Below are positions 61,844 to 64,000 of a stretch of DNA of 64,000 nt, one piece after another. This stretch comes from an uncultured Oscillospiraceae bacterium (GTDB lineage: Bacteria; Bacillota; Clostridia; Oscillospirales; Acutalibacteraceae), in NCBI GenBank assembly GCA_900541975.1, contig UQLR01000001.1, positions 128,690 through 192,689 of the forward strand, given 5' to 3'. Position 1 is the first letter of the stretch. The number at the start of each line of letters is the position of its first letter. The notes below the pieces were generated by a model. The model made no database searches. It saw only the letters and a list, made by a program, of their open reading frames with translations, and had not been told where the DNA came from. The position numbers and the translations under genes are program-made.

Positions 61844-63946
61844 ATGGATTTGACCATCTTAGCGCCTGCCGGTGCAATTATCGCTTTGCTCTATGCTTTG
61901 TATCTGGCGCGCAGAGTCCTGAAAACCCCGGAAGGCAACAGCCTTATGATGAAAATTTCCCGTGCAGTGCGCAAAGGTGCAAACGCTTATTTAAAACGGC
62001 AATACATCGGCGTAAGTATTTTCTTTGCCGTAATCTTCGTTATTCTTCTTATCCTGGCCTTTAACGGTTTTCTTACCATGTTTGTTCCTTTTGCTTTTTT
62101 AACGGGCGGATTTTTTTCTGGCCTTTCCGGATTTATCGGTATGAAAATTGCAACTGCCGCCAACTCCCGCACAGCAAATGCAGCGCAAAACAGCTTGAAT
62201 GCCGGTTTAAAGATAGCGTTTTCTTCCGGCGCCGTTATGGGCTTTGTTGTTGTCGGTCTGGGGCTTGTAGATATTTCTTTTTGGTATTTCTTCCTGAAAT
62301 GGGTTTTCCGCGCTTTGCCGGAAGCTGAGCAAATCCAGTCCATTACTTCTGCGATGCTTACCTTTGGTATGGGGGCCTCTTCCATGGCGTTGTTTGCCCG
62401 TGTAGGCGGCGGTATTTTCACAAAAGCTGCGGATGTGGGCGCCGACCTTGTCGGTAAGGTTGAGGTTGGGATTCCGGAAGATGACCCAAGGAATCCTGCT
62501 GTTATTGCCGATAACGTAGGCGATAACGTAGGCGATGTTGCAGGTATGGGTGCAGATTTATATGAATCCTATGTAGGCTCTATTATATCAACTGCAGCAC
62601 TGGCCGTTGCAGCCGGCCTTGGCTTTGAGGGGGTTACAATCCCAATGGTCATGGCGGCGATCGGGATTCTTGCTTCGATTATCGGCACGTTTTTCGTCAG
62701 AACAAAAGAGGGCGCCTCGCAAAAGAACCTCCTTTTTGCGCTGCGCCGCGGGACATGGATCAGCAGCCTGATTATTGCAATCGTAGCTTTTCCGTTAATT
62801 TATTTTGGTCTTGGTGCAGACAAAATAGGGTTTTATATTGCCATTCTCTGCGGTCTGGTCGCCGGTATTCTAATTGGCGTTACAACAGAATATTTTACTT
62901 CTGATACATACAAACCCACACGAAAGCTTGCAAAAACCGCTCTTACCGGCCCGGCCACTATTATTATCGGTGGCTTATCCCTTGGTATGCTGTCTACTGT
63001 TTTACCTGTTATCATTGTAGGTATTTCCGTACTGGTAAGCTACAGTGTTTCCGGCGGCAGCGGCGGAATTGGCGACGCTTCTTTCAACCAGGGTCTTTAC
63101 GGCGTTGGCCTATCGGCCGTTGGTATGCTCTCCACCCTGGGCATTACTCTTGCAACAGACGCATATGGCCCCGTTGCAGACAATGCCGGTGGAATTGCCG
63201 AAATGTCCGGATTGGGAGAAGACGTCCGCAAGCGCACCGACGCGCTGGATTCCCTGGGCAACACAACTGCTGCCACCGGTAAGGGATTTGCTATTGGCTC
63301 CGCAGCTTTGACAGCGCTTGCCTTAATTGCTTCCTTCATTGCCGAGGTTCAGATTATTGATCCGAATTTCCAGTTTGAACTAAGCCTGGTCAACCCACCT
63401 GTATTGATCGGTCTGTTTGTCGGCGGAATGTTGCCGTTTCTTTTTGCGGCTCTTACCATGGACGCTGTAGGCCGGGCTGCACAGAGCATTGTTGTAGAGG
63501 TTCGCCGGCAATTTAAGCAAATAAAAGGCTTAATGGAAGGAAAAAGAGAGCCGGATTATGCTTCCTGCGTAGATATTTGCACAAAATCGGCACAAAAAGA
63601 AATGCTCCTGCCTGCAATTATTGCGGTTATCTCCCCTATTATTGTCGGTCTGATCCTTGGCGTAAACGGCATTTGCGGTATGCTTGGCGGCGCGACCGTT
63701 TCCGGCTTTATCCTTGCGGTTATGATGGCAAATTCCGGCGGAGCATGGGATAACGCAAAAAAACATATTGAAGGCGGCGCGCACGGCGGAAAAGGCAGCG
63801 ACGCGCATAAAGCGGCCGTTGTGGGTGATACTGTTGGCGATCCTTTTAAAGATACGTCCGGCCCTTCTATAAATATTTTAATCAAGCTGCTTTCCATGGT
63901 AGCCATTGTTTTTGCTAGCGTAATTGTTTCATACCATCTTTTCTAA
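61844..63946 (+). CDS. hppA: Membrane-bound K+-dependent pyrophosphatase (ion-pumping)
   Basis: 700 residues, about 16 membrane helices. Pyrophosphate/Mg site DVGADLVGKVEVGIPEDDPRNPA with Asp-rich NVGDNVGDVAGMGADLYESY, a second set DAYGPVADNAGGIAEMSG, and KAAVVGDTVGDPFKDTSGPS. GNTTAATGKG has Ala476 instead of the Lys of K+-independent enzymes, so K+ dependence is expected. Whether it pumps Na+ or H+ is not decided. Uses PPi to energise the membrane. The last 54 nt of the window hold no gene. Confidence 0.96.
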   Translation: MDLTILAPAGAIIALLYALYLARRVLKTPEGNSLMMKISRAVRKGANAYLKRQYIGVSIFFAVIFVILLILAFNGFLTMFVPFAFLTGGFFSGLSGFIGMKIATAANSRTANAAQNSLNAGLKIAFSSGAVMGFVVVGLGLVDISFWYFFLKWVFRALPEAEQIQSITSAMLTFGMGASSMALFARVGGGIFTKAADVGADLVGKVEVGIPEDDPRNPAVIADNVGDNVGDVAGMGADLYESYVGSIISTAALAVAAGLGFEGVTIPMVMAAIGILASIIGTFFVRTKEGASQKNLLFALRRGTWISSLIIAIVAFPLIYFGLGADKIGFYIAILCGLVAGILIGVTTEYFTSDTYKPTRKLAKTALTGPATIIIGGLSLGMLSTVLPVIIVGISVLVSYSVSGGSGGIGDASFNQGLYGVGLSAVGMLSTLGITLATDAYGPVADNAGGIAEMSGLGEDVRKRTDALDSLGNTTAATGKGFAIGSAALTALALIASFIAEVQIIDPNFQFELSLVNPPVLIGLFVGGMLPFLFAALTMDAVGRAAQSIVVEVRRQFKQIKGLMEGKREPDYASCVDICTKSAQKEMLLPAIIAVISPIIVGLILGVNGICGMLGGATVSGFILAVMMANSGGAWDNAKKHIEGGAHGGKGSDAHKAAVVGDTVGDPFKDTSGPSINILIKLLSMVAIVFASVIVSYHLF

Positions 63947-64000
63947 GAATTGCTGCTGCAAGCAGCGGATAAAGGCATGCTGTATAGTAAGTTAAGCGCA

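Overview
The window looks like a piece of a chromosome from an anaerobic, Gram-positive clostridial bacterium (class Clostridia, probably an Oscillospiraceae/Ruminococcaceae-like gut or fermenter species). The evidence is the gene families: a type I dockerin protein, a CD3324-family protein, a DUF6774-like small protein, a K+-dependent membrane pyrophosphatase, a 4Fe-4S type PurF, several bacteriocin-defence ABC/two-component sets and TnpV/MobV mobile genes. Strong AGGAGG ribosome binding sites and TTGACA/TATAAT promoters support this. Species cannot be fixed from the sequence alone.

Layout. 1-8.8 kb: 3'-truncated nadE, an O-antigen-ligase-like polymerase, a sugar-phosphate transferase, a dockerin protein in operon with a subtilisin-like protease, nrdR, a TIM-barrel sugar isomerase and a GNAT acetyltransferase. 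9-12.3 kb: a PPOX-ferredoxin / zinc macrodomain / class M sirtuin operon (reversible protein ADP-ribosylation) and a degenerate metallo-beta-lactamase-fold protein. 12.7-24 kb: two peptide-antibiotic response modules. One is a Vex-like ABC exporter with its own kinase, regulator and SdpI-like protein; the other is a CprABC/LanFEG-like immunity ABC transporter with its own kinase and regulator. Both carry direct repeats of 11-bp period, typical of OmpR-family sites, in front of their operons. 24-32 kb: an Ntn-hydrolase, Ogt plus a UvrA2-like ATPase, an HxlR regulator, and a TetR/MFS efflux operon.

32-51 kb is AT-rich accessory DNA. It ends exactly at the 3' end of guaA. A 12.2-kb integrative mobilizable element (38843-51066) is bounded by two copies of an 11-bp core that overlaps the last guaA codons. 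It carries tyrosine integrase, Xis-like protein, MobC-like protein, RepA-like ATPase, MobV relaxase and TnpV. Its cargo is a five-gene leftward operon: controller protein, two adenine methyltransferases, AlwI-family endonuclease, and a zinc-hook AAA ATPase whose C-terminus has an Arg-x3-Glu...His pattern like the PrrC/RloC anticodon nucleases. To its left is the right end of a second, related element (duplicate XRE regulator, duplicate arm repeats at the same spacing from the core), so the two appear to sit in tandem. The left element's DNA carries a Vat-like acetyltransferase, a choloylglycine-hydrolase-like enzyme, and Tn916-type regulatory genes.

51-64 kb returns to housekeeping genes: guaA, purA, purB, purF and purC read leftward as a purine cluster; divergent gdhA; tRNA-Leu(CAA); small hypothetical genes; and the sodium/proton-pumping pyrophosphatase hppA. 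The restriction-modification operon with the putative tRNA-cleaving guard is the best candidate for a little-described system; the sirtuin/macrodomain operon with a flavin/Fe-S partner is the second.
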